A stretch of DNA of 64,000 bases from an uncultured Oscillospiraceae bacterium (GCA_934573935.1 CAKTMO010000005.1:17484-81483); one strand, 5' to 3'. Numbered from the stretch's first letter, positions 9,090-19,361 are shown. Numbers and translations are program-made. The notes: generated by a model not told the origin, from the sequence alone.

Positions 9090-9118
9090 AAAAAGAGACG
9101 CGAAAGCGTCTCTTTTTT
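9090..9118 (+). terminator. intrinsic terminator
   Basis: A 12-13 bp stem (AAAAAGAGACGC and its partner) around a GAAA loop is followed by six Ts. The same stem sequence recurs after the next giant gene and after the relic at 20 kb, so it is part of a shared 3' module. Confidence 0.9.
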
Positions 9119-9165
9119 CCTGCCCGCCGGAGGCGGCTCCGCCTTGAAGAATTTGAGGAAAGCCC

Positions 9166-9194
9166 TTGTGCATTCCCCGCCGGTATGGTATAAT
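9166..9194 (+). promoter_or_regulatory. sigma-A promoter of second giant gene
   Basis: TTGTGC (9166-9171), a 17-base spacer and a perfect TATAAT (9189-9194) lie about 65 bases before the start codon. The ribosome site GGGAGG precedes ATG 9259. The gene therefore has its own promoter, separate from the first giant gene. Confidence 0.75.
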
Positions 9195-9258
9195 TCTGGC
9201 ATGCGCACCAATTGGATAGAAGGATAGGACAGAAAAGGAACGATAGGGAGGATATCAT

Positions 9259-12200
9259 ATGAAGAAACGACTGCTCAGCGCCTTGCTTGTGCTTTGCATG
9301 GTATTCAGCCTGATGCCGGTGACGGCGCTGGCGGAGGGCGGAAGTGCCAAAGGCGGTGAGGCGACATTCACACTCAACGCGGATAGCTTCTCCTGTGCGG
9401 ATGGGCACACCGGCAAGCTTGGAAGCTTACAAGTGACCGGTGTTGACATTTCCCAGTGGAAATCGGACAAAAAGATCACGATCCAATATGAGGTGCAGTA
9501 TCGCTGCACCAATTCTTCGTGCGAGTTGTACGGCAACGACGATTCGTTCTTTTCCTACAGTGGAAAACACACCTTCACAGATACGAAGGTAGAGTTCTGC
9601 CACAAGAAGATCAGCGAGTCTTTCACGGCGACGATCCCGACAGCCCTTACACCTAGCGGCACCAAGGATTTCTCTATTTCCTTTACGCTGACGTCGGATA
9701 AGGGGATCTCTGAAATCGTGCGCCATGATTATGATGCCGCCTCTGCCTGCACGGAATGGTACTATTCGACACGCTGCTGGGAGTGTAAGGGCTGCGAGAG
9801 CTTTTTCACCAGAGAAGATTGTGACGATGCATATAAAACAGACAAGGATATGCTCTATTTTTCTCCGCTTGGGCATAATATGACGCATTTTGATGCGAAA
9901 GCCCCCTCTTGTGTTGCCAAGGGTACGGTGGAGTACTGGCACTGCGAGCGCTGCCAGCTGAAATTCAGCGATGCGGATGGCAAAAATGAGCTGACGACCA
10001 TTGAGACCAATGCGCCGCTGGCTAAACACACATACACCACCAACGGCATCTGCTCGGTCTGCGGCAAGAAGGCCGCTGCGGGTATTTGGGCTGGCAGTGG
10101 AACCACGTGGTACAACACCATGGACAACGCGCTGGCCGCGCTGGATTCGATGTCCGGTAACGCCGAGCTTACCATCAACGACGACTATAACGACACCATC
10201 ACCCTCAGCAAGACCTGCACTGTGAAGGTCAAGGCGGGCGTGGCGGTTTCCGCAATCCAGGTAAATGACGCGGAAAACTGCGTTGTCACCGTTGTCAACA
10301 ACGGCACCATCAGCGCTCTGACCGGCTATACCGGCAAGCTGGTGCTCAAGAGCGGCAACGGCACCTACGGCAGCATCACCAACAGCAGCGAAAACGGCAC
10401 GGCGGGTGGGCTTCTGCACACGGACAGCGCCGACAAGTTCTACTGCTACAAACAGGGCAGCACTTGGCTTCACCCCGACGCGGCAACCGACAGCACTATT
10501 GAGAACGTGACCGTGGCTTACGCGCCGCTGGCCACCCTTGCCATTACCGGCGATAAGGTCACCGGCAGCGACGGCAGCTATGCGCTGACCGCGAATAAGG
10601 ATGATACCATCACCCTGACCGCCGCCGCAAAGGATATGGACGGCACTGCCGCCTCCGGCGTGTCCTACAGCTGGTACAACGAAAAAACGCCCAGCAAATC
10701 GCTGGGCAGTGAGGCGGAATTGACGCTGGAGAACATCAAGGCCGGAAAGCGCACCATCGTCTGCAAGGCAACGGCGGACGGCTACAGCATCACCGCCAAG
10801 CTGGTGCTGACGGCGGAGGGACAGAAGGATGCTCAGAGCTTCACAGTGAAGCTCTCTCAGGACACCTGCGGTGTCCGCGAGAAGGTCCTGCCGATCCTCT
10901 CTGTGGAGGGTGTGCAGGAAGAGGCGGCCGTGACGTATTATCTGATGACCGGCGAAACGCCCGCTCCGAAGACTGACACCAAGATCGACGCGAACTTTAC
11001 CTTTGAAAAAATCGATAACACGACAGGCGAACGTAAAGTCTACGCCCACACCGCGGAAACCGACAACTTCGCGTCAACGACGTCCGATCCTGTCACTATC
11101 ACCGTCACGGCCCACTACAACCACTGCATCTGCGGTGGCACGCTGAATCACACCCACGAGAACGTGGAATGGCAGGCGTGGGACGGCAAGAGCGCAATTA
11201 ACTACGAACAGAAATTGGTTAAGGTCAGCGAATACACTTCCCATACGCGTTATGTTGCTTATGTCTATCTGACCGGCAATGTGTCGGCCAATCTGACGCT
11301 GGGCTCGCGGCAGATGCTGTATCTGTGCCTGAACGGCTACAGCTTCACGAGTGCAGATCCGTCACAACCGGCCATCACGCTGAAGGGCGAGAGGGGCTAT
11401 CCCGCGGAGTTGTATCTGTGCGACTGCGGCAGCACGGGCACGCTGGGCGGCTCCACGGTTAGCGGCGGCAGCATCCGTGCCGCCGAGTATGCGAACGTTA
11501 CTCTCTATGGCGGCACGCTGACGGGCAACACCGTTTCCGGCAACGGCGGCGCTGTGGCCGTTAACGACAATTGCAGCTTTACGATGCACGGCGGCACGAT
11601 CTCCGGCAACGAGGCTTCCGGCAATGGCGGCGGTATCTATGCCACTGCTGGGTCTGTCACAATCAACGGCGGTATGATCTCGAATAACCAAGCCACCAAT
11701 GGCGGCGGTATCTATGCCGTCTCCGGCGCACAGTTCCATCTCAACGGCGGCGAGATCAACGGCAACACAGCCACCAATGAGGGCGGCGGCGTTTACTGCA
11801 GCCACCTCTACAGCCAGAATACCGGTCGCTGCGAGTTCTACGGCAGCACCATTTCCGGCAACTCCGCCAAGCGGGGCGGCGGCGCGTATGTCCGCGTCTG
11901 CTATATCGGTTACCGGAACTGCCGCATCACCGGCAATACCGCCACCGAGGCGGGCGGCGGCCTCTATCTGGAGCCGTATGCGTCTGCAAAGATCATATAC
12001 ATGGGCAACGTGTATGGAAACAGCGGTCCAATCACTCCGTATATCTATGACAATACGGTCAATTTCGCCCAGAACAACCTCTATCTCAGCGATCCGGACA
12101 CACAGATCGTGTTTACCTCTCCCATAAACACGGACGGAGACGCAAAGATCGGCGTCTACTTCACCGGCATCACCAAAAATGGCGCATCTGTCCTTTTGAA

Positions 12201-15200
12201 TGGTCTGCAAATCAATACGGAGGCTCGGGCTCAGCTATACCATGATCGCATCTTCTGCGACAATCCGGATTACGGGATGCTGGAGATACAACAAGATGAC
12301 GAATACTATAATCTGTATCTGCGCAGCACCATTTCTGCGGTCAAGGTTACCCTCGACCCGAACGGCGGTACGCTGAGCGCGGGCGAAGGGAGCATATTCG
12401 TTCAGCCCGACTCGCCCTATGGCACACTGCCGACGCCGACGCGGGCCAGCTATCGCTTTGACGGCTGGTTTACCGAAAAGGACGGCGGCACGAAGGTGGA
12501 GGAGACCACCACTGTGTCCATACGCGGAAACCATACCCTCTACGCCCACTGGACCTTCCAGCACGAGCACTGCATCTGCGGCGGCGACGTTGCGGCGGGG
12601 GATCATACCGCGCATACCCCGCAGGTGTTTACCGCGTGGAACGGTACGGACGCTATTGCGTATACGAATAGAATTGCCTATGTGTATCTGACGCAGAATG
12701 TGACCATCAACAGCAATCTGGTGGTGGACGGCACGACCCTTTACCTCTGCCTGAGCGGAAATACCTTTGCCAGCAACGGCACCAATAAGATCCAGGTCAA
12801 AAACGGCGGACGGCTTGTCCTCTGCGACTGCGCAGGCGGCGGCACCATTAAGGGCGCGACCAGCGGCTGGGGCGGCGCGTGCATTTACATTTATACAAGT
12901 ACTGTAGACATTTTTGGCGGCAAGATCACCGGTGGTAAGGTCACCACCAGCGGTGGCGGCGGCGCCATCGCGCTGGATGACAGCAAGTGCGTGCTGAACA
13001 TCTACGGCGGCGAGATCTCCGGCAACAACGGCAAAAATTCCGGCGGCGCCATCTTCCTGAACAACAAAGATAACAAGGGCGGCACCGTGAATATGTACGG
13101 CGGTACGATCGCCAACAATGAGGCACAAAAAGGCGGCGTGATCTATTCCGAATGCGGCGGCACCATCAACCTGGTGGGCGGCACCATCTCCGGCAACAAG
13201 GCCACAAAAGGCGACGGCGGCGTGATCAATATGGCCGGAGGCACGATCACCCTCTCCGGCGCAAAGCTCACCGGCAACAGCGCCAGTCAATATGGCGGCG
13301 CGGTCTATCTCTACGAGGGCGTGACAGCCACCATGACCGGCGGCGCGATCAGCAATAATTATGCTGGCTCAGAGGGCGGCGCGGTGCATGTGTACGGCAA
13401 GAATTCCACCTTCTACCTAAAAGGCGGCACGATCACCGGTAATCGTTCTGTGGACGGCGGAGCCATCTATCTGAACCGTGAGCCGTCTGTTCTGACCATG
13501 ACAGGCGGTGTGATCTCCGGCAATACGGCCACTGGCAACGGCGGCGGCGTGTATATCTACCGCACCGGCTCGGTCTGCAACCTCTCCGGCGGTAGGATCG
13601 AGCAGAATACCGCAAAGGCCGGCGGCGGAATCTATGTCAACCCCTCGAACAGCGGCCAATTGAAGATCAGCGGCGCACCCGTTGTACGGGGCAACACCGT
13701 CTCCGGTGCGGCCAGCAATGTGTACCTGCCCAGCGGCAAGTTGCTGACCATCAGCGGAAGCATGGAAGCTGGCGCATCCATTGGCGTGACCACCGAAAGC
13801 AAGAACTATCCGGTGGCGTTCTCTAATGCTTACGCCACGGACTACAGCGGCTTCTTCCGCGCGGATGACGCAGGCGCAGAGGTGGTGTACAAAACCGACC
13901 AAAAGCTGTACCTCGACGCACGGCAGTATGACATTATCATTCAGGGCACCGACAACGGCCATGCCACTGCGGATTCCTCGCGTGCAGCAGCAAGCAAACG
14001 GATCACCCTGACTCCTGCGCCCAGTGTAGGTTATCATTTCATGGCATGGAATGTGATCAGCGGTGGTATCACCATCACAAAAGATGCGTCTGGTAAAGAT
14101 GGGTTTACTATGCCTGCCAGCAATGTGATCATTCAGGCTGTTTTTGCGCAACACAGCTTCACGGCGGAGAGGGCGGAGGATACGTATCTGAAAACCGCAG
14201 CCGACTGTGAGAACGATGCTGTCTACTACAAGAGCTGCGCCTGCGGTGAAAAGGGCACAGAAATCTTTACAAAGGCCAATTCTGCCCTTGGCCACGATTA
14301 CGGCGCATGGACTTCCAACGACAACGGCACCCACACCCGCATTTGCAGCAACGACACCAGCCACACCGAGACGAAGGACTGCCACGGCGGCACAGCGTCC
14401 TGCACAGCAAAGGCCATCTGCGAGGACTGCGGGGCTGCATACGGCGAAATGAGTGCCCACAGCTTCACGGCGGAAACGGTGGAGGAAACGTATCTGAAAT
14501 CCGAAGCCACATGCACGGATAAGGCTGTGTACTACAAGTCCTGTGCTGTCTGCGGCTTGAGCTCCGAGGGTACGGCGGGTGAAGCGACCTTCGAGTCCGG
14601 TAATTCTCTCGGCCACAATTACGGTGCATGGACTTCTAACAACAACGGCACCCACACCCGCACTTGCAGCCGCGACGCCAGCCACAAAGAAACGGATAAC
14701 TGCCACGGCGGCACGGCCACCTGCATCGCAGCGGCCGTCTGCACGGACTGCGGGACTGCATACGGCGCAAAGAAACCCCAGAATCACGCGGACGGGTGCA
14801 TGCTTGAGTGGATAACGACCGAAGAGACGCATCAGCAGAAGTATTCCAAGTGCGGACAGGAAGTGGTTCCCGAAGAAGACCATGAGTGGGAGAACGGGAC
14901 CTGCACAGAGTGCCGCTACGTCTGCCAGCACAGCGGCGGCACGGCCACCTGTACGGAAAAGGCCGTCTGTGAGATCTGCGGCGAGTCCTACAGCGATCCT
15001 TTGGGCCACGACTGGGGCCAGTGGACCGTGACCACTCCCGCCACGGCCAGGGCCGAGGGCGTGGAGACGCGGACGTGCCGGAACGACGCCTCTCACACTG
15101 AGACGCGGGCCATTCCGAAGCTCACGCCCGAACGGGGCCACACCTCCCGCCGCTTCCCTGCCGGCGGCACGACGAACAGCACCGGCTCTGCCACAGACAC

Positions 15201-15318
15201 CGACAAGACGGTGAAGTCCAGCGACACCGGCGATATGGGCGTCGCCCTGTACGCTGTCACTGCGCTGCTGAGCGTCACCGGCATGGCCTGGGTGGGCAGA
15301 AAGAAGCGCGGTAACTAA
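9259..15318 (+). CDS. giant secreted protein with two beta-helices, InlB-type repeats and anchor
   Basis: This 2019-residue protein has a clear signal peptide (MKKRLLSALLVLCMVFSLMP, cut near TALAEG). Its unique N-terminal half contains Ig-like segments. Two ICGG...W.AWDG...AYVYLT modules (about 624 and 1101) each precede a beta-helix array (about 725-1000 and 1210-1500) rich in GGG and SGNTA motifs. An InlB/Listeria-Bacteroides repeat lies at about 1028-1097 (DPNGGTLS...YRFDGWFTEKDGG), with a diverged second one at about 1554-1630. Cys-rich CxxC modules follow at about 1630-1957. It ends with the same SSDTGD-helix-basic tail as its neighbour. Likely a long surface adhesin or fibre. No sortase gene is in the window, so cell-wall attachment is inferred. 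Confidence 0.8.
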   Translation: MKKRLLSALLVLCMVFSLMPVTALAEGGSAKGGEATFTLNADSFSCADGHTGKLGSLQVTGVDISQWKSDKKITIQYEVQYRCTNSSCELYGNDDSFFSYSGKHTFTDTKVEFCHKKISESFTATIPTALTPSGTKDFSISFTLTSDKGISEIVRHDYDAASACTEWYYSTRCWECKGCESFFTREDCDDAYKTDKDMLYFSPLGHNMTHFDAKAPSCVAKGTVEYWHCERCQLKFSDADGKNELTTIETNAPLAKHTYTTNGICSVCGKKAAAGIWAGSGTTWYNTMDNALAALDSMSGNAELTINDDYNDTITLSKTCTVKVKAGVAVSAIQVNDAENCVVTVVNNGTISALTGYTGKLVLKSGNGTYGSITNSSENGTAGGLLHTDSADKFYCYKQGSTWLHPDAATDSTIENVTVAYAPLATLAITGDKVTGSDGSYALTANKDDTITLTAAAKDMDGTAASGVSYSWYNEKTPSKSLGSEAELTLENIKAGKRTIVCKATADGYSITAKLVLTAEGQKDAQSFTVKLSQDTCGVREKVLPILSVEGVQEEAAVTYYLMTGETPAPKTDTKIDANFTFEKIDNTTGERKVYAHTAETDNFASTTSDPVTITVTAHYNHCICGGTLNHTHENVEWQAWDGKSAINYEQKLVKVSEYTSHTRYVAYVYLTGNVSANLTLGSRQMLYLCLNGYSFTSADPSQPAITLKGERGYPAELYLCDCGSTGTLGGSTVSGGSIRAAEYANVTLYGGTLTGNTVSGNGGAVAVNDNCSFTMHGGTISGNEASGNGGGIYATAGSVTINGGMISNNQATNGGGIYAVSGAQFHLNGGEINGNTATNEGGGVYCSHLYSQNTGRCEFYGSTISGNSAKRGGGAYVRVCYIGYRNCRITGNTATEAGGGLYLEPYASAKIIYMGNVYGNSGPITPYIYDNTVNFAQNNLYLSDPDTQIVFTSPINTDGDAKIGVYFTGITKNGASVLLNGLQINTEARAQLYHDRIFCDNPDYGMLEIQQDDEYYNLYLRSTISAVKVTLDPNGGTLSAGEGSIFVQPDSPYGTLPTPTRASYRFDGWFTEKDGGTKVEETTTVSIRGNHTLYAHWTFQHEHCICGGDVAAGDHTAHTPQVFTAWNGTDAIAYTNRIAYVYLTQNVTINSNLVVDGTTLYLCLSGNTFASNGTNKIQVKNGGRLVLCDCAGGGTIKGATSGWGGACIYIYTSTVDIFGGKITGGKVTTSGGGGAIALDDSKCVLNIYGGEISGNNGKNSGGAIFLNNKDNKGGTVNMYGGTIANNEAQKGGVIYSECGGTINLVGGTISGNKATKGDGGVINMAGGTITLSGAKLTGNSASQYGGAVYLYEGVTATMTGGAISNNYAGSEGGAVHVYGKNSTFYLKGGTITGNRSVDGGAIYLNREPSVLTMTGGVISGNTATGNGGGVYIYRTGSVCNLSGGRIEQNTAKAGGGIYVNPSNSGQLKISGAPVVRGNTVSGAASNVYLPSGKLLTISGSMEAGASIGVTTESKNYPVAFSNAYATDYSGFFRADDAGAEVVYKTDQKLYLDARQYDIIIQGTDNGHATADSSRAAASKRITLTPAPSVGYHFMAWNVISGGITITKDASGKDGFTMPASNVIIQAVFAQHSFTAERAEDTYLKTAADCENDAVYYKSCACGEKGTEIFTKANSALGHDYGAWTSNDNGTHTRICSNDTSHTETKDCHGGTASCTAKAICEDCGAAYGEMSAHSFTAETVEETYLKSEATCTDKAVYYKSCAVCGLSSEGTAGEATFESGNSLGHNYGAWTSNNNGTHTRTCSRDASHKETDNCHGGTATCIAAAVCTDCGTAYGAKKPQNHADGCMLEWITTEETHQQKYSKCGQEVVPEEDHEWENGTCTECRYVCQHSGGTATCTEKAVCEICGESYSDPLGHDWGQWTVTTPATARAEGVETRTCRNDASHTETRAIPKLTPERGHTSRRFPAGGTTNSTGSATDTDKTVKSSDTGDMGVALYAVTALLSVTGMAWVGRKKRGN

Positions 15319-15364
15319 GCTTCCTGCACAGGCGGCGTTCTCCCTTGCCGCCTGATGAGGATAG

Positions 15365-15394
15365 AAAAAAGAGACGCTTACGCGTCTCTTTTTT
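15365..15394 (+). terminator. intrinsic terminator
   Basis: A stem of AAAAAAGAGACGC with its complement is followed by six Ts. The hairpin is nearly symmetric, so it may also stop leftward transcription arriving from the flavoprotein gene. A second conserved hairpin of GGCGGC type lies just upstream (about 15330-15355). Confidence 0.9.
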
Positions 15395-15456
15395 CATTAT
15401 GTGCCGGCAGCGAGAAGAGCGCACCACCGGCATGCAGAGGAGGGATCTCCATCCGG

Positions 15457-17460
15457 TCACTGCTCCAGACCGCAGTATTTCTTGTAGTTCTCGATGTAAT
15501 TATCCGCGTAGGGCGCTTCCTTGAAGTAGTAGCAGGACATCTCTCTTGCCACCGCCTTGCCGTCCTCCATGTGGATGGGCAGGAACTCATGCCACTTGGG
15601 ATCGTCCTCGGGATAGTCGAGCCGTGTGAAGTTGAGCACCTTATTGCTGGACTTTCTGGCCTTCGCGCTTTCCAGCACGAATCTGTCCAGCTTCAGCAGC
15701 GCCTTGCTCTCGATGGCGCGGACCAGCTCGTGGGGGTTGGCGGCGTAGGTGCGCTGCCCCTCACACTCGGCAAGGCTGTCGATGCGTCTGATACCGGCGT
15801 CCAGCACGTCCTCGGTGATCGCCGGACCGAAATAGTCCTGCATCACTCTGGCAGAGGCATAGTTCAGCTCCTTCCAGCCGATGTCGCCGGGGTTCGTCAC
15901 GGACTGATAGCAGTCCTCCTTTTCCCTGTCGATCTGCCGGCGGCACGGCTCCGTGATCTCCTGCCCGCGGGCAAAGATGGCCGCCTGACGACCGGCGTAG
16001 CGGCCCGTTGTGTGGGCTTCGCCGTGGTTGCCGTTTCCGAACAGGCAGGGTGCGCCTGCCGCGAAAAGGCCGGGGAGATTGGTCATCAGCCGCCAGTCGG
16101 TCAGGTAGCCGCCGGAACCGCCCAGGATCCGGACGGCGGCCGGTGCATGGCGCATATTGCCCCAGAAGATGCCGCCCCTGAAATCGTCCACCGCCAGGAT
16201 GGGGCACTGGATCATGTCCTTATCGGGATCAAAGCCCCAATGGGTGTAGTTCTTATAGACAGAGGCCAGCGTCTTACCCTCGTTGCCCACCATCAGGCCG
16301 AAGATGGCGCGCCGGTCATGGGGATCCGTCCCTGGGAAATCCACATAGAGCGGCAGCTTGTACTCGCCGGAGCGGATCTTTGCCGGAAGCTTCGGGTCCA
16401 CGACGCACTCGTCATACGAGCTGTCCGCCGAGATGCCGATGGTGCCAATCCCCGGGCAGAACACAAACTTGTCGTCCTCCTTGCGGCTCATGATCTGGCT
16501 GATATCCACCTGTTCGCCGCGGGCATTGTACATCTGCACTTCCTTGCCGTTGGCGTCCACCACCTTGGCGCCATACCAGGTGTCGCCGGAGTTGCCGATG
16601 CTGTAGGGCATATAGGCGTGGCCAGGCTTTCTGTCCAGCACCACATGATCCATCATGCAGAATTCCGCGCCCGCGTCAATGCCCGCCGTCCAGCCCAGAC
16701 CGGCCAGGTTCAGGTCGTACATGGACGCGCTCTCCGTCACCTCGGGGGAGAAGTTCCAGATGCGGTTCGTTCCGCCGGTGCTGACCACCACGGCCTTGGC
16801 CTTGAAAATGCAGAACTCCCCTGTTCTGGCGTTCACGCCGGTGGCGCCGATGACACGTCCCCCCTGCTTTCCGTCTTCCGTCAGGAAGGAGGTGATCGCC
16901 ACACGGTTGACGACCTTGACGCCCTTGCGCTTCATCTCGCGATCCACGCAGTTTTTGATCCTTGCGCCGTAGATGCGGATCATGAATCTGGATTTGTTGT
17001 CATAGGCGAACATCAATCCGGTCTCCGGATCCTTCCACTGGGCGCCGTCGAACTCGCCGTCCAGATCTCTGATCTGAACGCCCATCTCCTCCGCTTCCAG
17101 CAGGGTATCCCAGCCCTCCTTGGCGGAGATATAGCGGGCGATGCCGTTGGTATAGCCGCCGCTCTGTTCCAGCGTGCCGTCCGTATAGTCCTCCGGCGTC
17201 ACTGTGGAGCAGGGGTTCGTCAGCGCGTTGAGCCAGTGGTCAACGCCCGCACCGCCGCGGCCGCTTCTTCTGCTGTCGCCTCTGTCCGCCACGATGACGG
17301 AGGCGCCATACTTTGCCGCCTCGATCGCCGCTCTGCATCCCGCGACGCCGCCGCCGACGATCAGGACATCGGATTCATAGACATTCTCTTTGCCGTAATT
17401 CACCTCATACGGCCAGTCAGGAGCTTTTCCTGCCTTCATTACATATTCATGCCAATTCAT
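15457..17460 (-). CDS. AprA/fumarate-reductase-like FAD flavoprotein
   Basis: This 667-residue enzyme is of the FAD-dependent succinate dehydrogenase / fumarate reductase / APS reductase alpha superfamily. The Rossmann FAD motif is GGGVAG at residues 36-41, followed by an acidic/basic strand end (VIVADR). A second FAD motif near the C-terminal third reads LFAAGAPCLFGNGNHGEAH. There is no signal peptide, so it is cytoplasmic. I chose ATG 17460, which has GGGAG upstream, over an ATG 18 bases earlier. It is the third gene of an operon with an AprB-like ferredoxin and an amino-acid permease, so it probably reduces (or oxidises) an imported small molecule using ferredoxin-type electrons. No ATP sulfurylase or Dsr genes are nearby, so the APS reductase name is only structural. 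Confidence 0.75.
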   Translation of the reverse strand: MNWHEYVMKAGKAPDWPYEVNYGKENVYESDVLIVGGGVAGCRAAIEAAKYGASVIVADRGDSRRSGRGGAGVDHWLNALTNPCSTVTPEDYTDGTLEQSGGYTNGIARYISAKEGWDTLLEAEEMGVQIRDLDGEFDGAQWKDPETGLMFAYDNKSRFMIRIYGARIKNCVDREMKRKGVKVVNRVAITSFLTEDGKQGGRVIGATGVNARTGEFCIFKAKAVVVSTGGTNRIWNFSPEVTESASMYDLNLAGLGWTAGIDAGAEFCMMDHVVLDRKPGHAYMPYSIGNSGDTWYGAKVVDANGKEVQMYNARGEQVDISQIMSRKEDDKFVFCPGIGTIGISADSSYDECVVDPKLPAKIRSGEYKLPLYVDFPGTDPHDRRAIFGLMVGNEGKTLASVYKNYTHWGFDPDKDMIQCPILAVDDFRGGIFWGNMRHAPAAVRILGGSGGYLTDWRLMTNLPGLFAAGAPCLFGNGNHGEAHTTGRYAGRQAAIFARGQEITEPCRRQIDREKEDCYQSVTNPGDIGWKELNYASARVMQDYFGPAITEDVLDAGIRRIDSLAECEGQRTYAANPHELVRAIESKALLKLDRFVLESAKARKSSNKVLNFTRLDYPEDDPKWHEFLPIHMEDGKAVAREMSCYYFKEAPYADNYIENYKKYCGLEQ

Positions 17461-17498
17461 ATTTTGTCTCCCGATCAATAGTCATTGTCTGTTTGTGT

Positions 17499-18896
17499 TT
17501 ACTTTGCGGCGGACTCCGCGTCCACCTGCGCCCATTTCGCCTCCAGGGCCTCCCATTCGGGATAGGGCGCGCCAAGATCCTTGATCAGATCATAGCCGTC
17601 GCCCTTGAGCTTTCTGATCCGGAAGAACAGGTAGATCAGCGAGACGACCAGGATCACGGCAAACGCGATCCACGCAGGGGCGCCCAGATTGATGATGGTA
17701 CCGATGGACAGATAGACGTCCACGATCACCGCGAAAGCGCATACGATGACGATCAGCGTGGGGCTGAGCTTCAGGCCGGGATGGTTGCAGGCGTGGGGGT
17801 ATCTCTTGCGCAGGAAGAAGGGCACCAAACACTTGGGGATGGCGCACAGGCCCACGATCAGGGAAAAGACCTTCATCATCACGCCGTAGTTGACGCCCGT
17901 GCCCACCAGTAGGACGGCCACGCCGATCAGGTAGCAGAGCATGACGACAGGGGTGCCGTACTTGTTCTTCTTGGCGGTGAATGCCGGAAACACCTTGTTT
18001 TCCGCCGCGGAATACAGCACTGCGTTGCTCATCATGATCACGGGGATCAGGGAGGTCAGGATGCCGAACAGCGGGCCGCCCACGATGAAGAAGGTCATCA
18101 GCGCGGGACTCATATATGTGGCCGCGATCTCGGAAAGGCTCTCAATGGTCGCACTGGGCATAATACCGACGGTGACCACTGCCATGATGATGTAGATCAG
18201 GGAGACCGCGAACGGGGCAATGATCAGCGTCAGGGGGATATCTCTTGAAGGATTCTTCAGGTCATCCGCGATCTGAGCCACATTGCCCGCGCCGTTCAGG
18301 GTCGATGAGACCATCACGATGGTCGCCGACAGCGTCGTCAGGGAAATGCCGGTGCCGGCCAGTTTGCTGAGGGCCAGCTTACTGACGTCCACATGGGGGA
18401 CGCCCAGGATGACATATGCGGCGATGGCAGCCAGCAGCACAAAGACCATGATGGTGCTGAACTTGGCAAAGATATCATTGCCGAAGTAGGCCAGAATAAA
18501 GAACACCACCAGGATCGCAACGCCGCACAGCGTCGCGTAGGGTGCCAGCGCCGGAACCAGCGCGGTAAAATACACCGCGAACATCTTTGCGAAGGACGCC
18601 ACCAGGAAAGGATGCACCAAGCCCAGATAGACCATAAACAGGCCCACATAGGGGGAGATCAGCTTGGCGGAATAGAGAAACGCGCCGCCGGACTTGGGAA
18701 TGACCGACATGGAATAGGCGTCGGGGATCAGCAGCGCGATCACATAGATCGCGGCAAAGATGAAGGCCAGTATTACCGTGTTGCCCACTTCATTGATGCC
18801 TTCGGGAAGGGTGCCGAAGATGCCGCTGCCGATGATGGAGCCGACCGCCAGGACAATGCACCCGAATAAGCCGATTTTCTTTTTGTTATCGTTCAT
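17499..18896 (-). CDS. APC family amino-acid permease
   Basis: This 465-residue protein has about 12 transmembrane helices and the amino acid-polyamine-organocation signature in helix 1 (GSIIGSGIFGTLPEG). The start ATG 18896 follows a GGAGG site; an extension of eight residues upstream is not supported. It lies 42 bases after the ferredoxin gene and 38 before the flavoprotein gene. The permease probably brings in the substrate of the flavoprotein, an amino acid or a close relative, by proton or antiport coupling. The exact substrate cannot be read from the sequence. Confidence 0.85.
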   Translation of the reverse strand: MNDNKKKIGLFGCIVLAVGSIIGSGIFGTLPEGINEVGNTVILAFIFAAIYVIALLIPDAYSMSVIPKSGGAFLYSAKLISPYVGLFMVYLGLVHPFLVASFAKMFAVYFTALVPALAPYATLCGVAILVVFFILAYFGNDIFAKFSTIMVFVLLAAIAAYVILGVPHVDVSKLALSKLAGTGISLTTLSATIVMVSSTLNGAGNVAQIADDLKNPSRDIPLTLIIAPFAVSLIYIIMAVVTVGIMPSATIESLSEIAATYMSPALMTFFIVGGPLFGILTSLIPVIMMSNAVLYSAAENKVFPAFTAKKNKYGTPVVMLCYLIGVAVLLVGTGVNYGVMMKVFSLIVGLCAIPKCLVPFFLRKRYPHACNHPGLKLSPTLIVIVCAFAVIVDVYLSIGTIINLGAPAWIAFAVILVVSLIYLFFRIRKLKGDGYDLIKDLGAPYPEWEALEAKWAQVDAESAAK

Positions 18897-18938
18897 ATTT
18901 CCTCCATAGTAAGCACACAATCACTCGTTTTTCTGTTG

Positions 18939-19292
18939 TTACTTCAATTGCCTTCCGGCCGAGGGTCTGGTGTTGGGGGGCAGCGGGTCGTTCATGCCGA
19001 CGCGGTACTCCTTGCCGGTCGCCTTATCCACCCATACCGCCGAAATGTTCTGCTTTGTCGGATTGCACAGGGTAATGGCCTCCTTCGGGCAGTCGTTCAC
19101 GCACGAGCCGCAGAACCAGCACTCCTCCGCAAACACAACGATGGGCTCCTTGCCTTTTTCCGGATTGGGGATCATCACGTCGATGGGGCATACATCCACA
19201 CAGGTGTTGCAGCCTACACACTTCTCCGCATCGAACTTCAAGACCCTGCTGGGACCGGAAAACGCGGGAAATGTATAAATTGCTTCTTTCAT
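18939..19292 (-). CDS. AprB-like two-cluster ferredoxin
   Basis: This 117-residue protein has two [4Fe-4S] motifs: C25-C28-C31-C35-P and C58-W-F-C61-C64-C68-P. The Trp between the first two Cys of the second motif, and a C-terminal tail that would wrap a partner (VWVDKATGKEYRVG), recall the beta subunit of APS reductase. ATG 19292 has an AGGAGG site; a longer frame starting 42 bases earlier would overlap the promoter. It is the first gene of the operon and probably the electron-transfer partner of the flavoprotein encoded two genes later. Having the permease between the two subunit genes is unusual. Confidence 0.85.
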   Translation of the reverse strand: MKEAIYTFPAFSGPSRVLKFDAEKCVGCNTCVDVCPIDVMIPNPEKGKEPIVVFAEECWFCGSCVNDCPKEAITLCNPTKQNISAVWVDKATGKEYRVGMNDPLPPNTRPSAGRQLK

Positions 19293-19332
19293 TCTGAAAA
19301 TACCTCCTTCTGGCAAAAGTTTGGGTGTCATC

Positions 19333-19361
19333 ATGATAGCATATCATTTTGCGTTTTGCAA
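19333..19361 (-). promoter_or_regulatory. promoter of ferredoxin-permease-flavoprotein operon
   Basis: On the minus strand TTGCAA (19356-19361), a 17-base spacer and TATCAT (19333-19338) form a fair sigma-A promoter 41 bases before the ferredoxin start. Its -35 box and spacer lie inside the 47-base palindrome, so a bound regulator would compete with polymerase. Confidence 0.65.

Noticed and set aside
4600-13800. Regularly spaced short repeats that could suggest CRISPR or satellite DNA
   Set aside because: They are coding repeats of beta-helix and CxxC modules in one frame. Spacing and sequence vary and there are no unique spacers.
15457-19292. True dissimilatory sulfate reduction (aprBA)
   Set aside because: No sat, dsr, qmo or hdr genes are near, and a permease separates the subunits. 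Only the fold and cluster pattern are alike.
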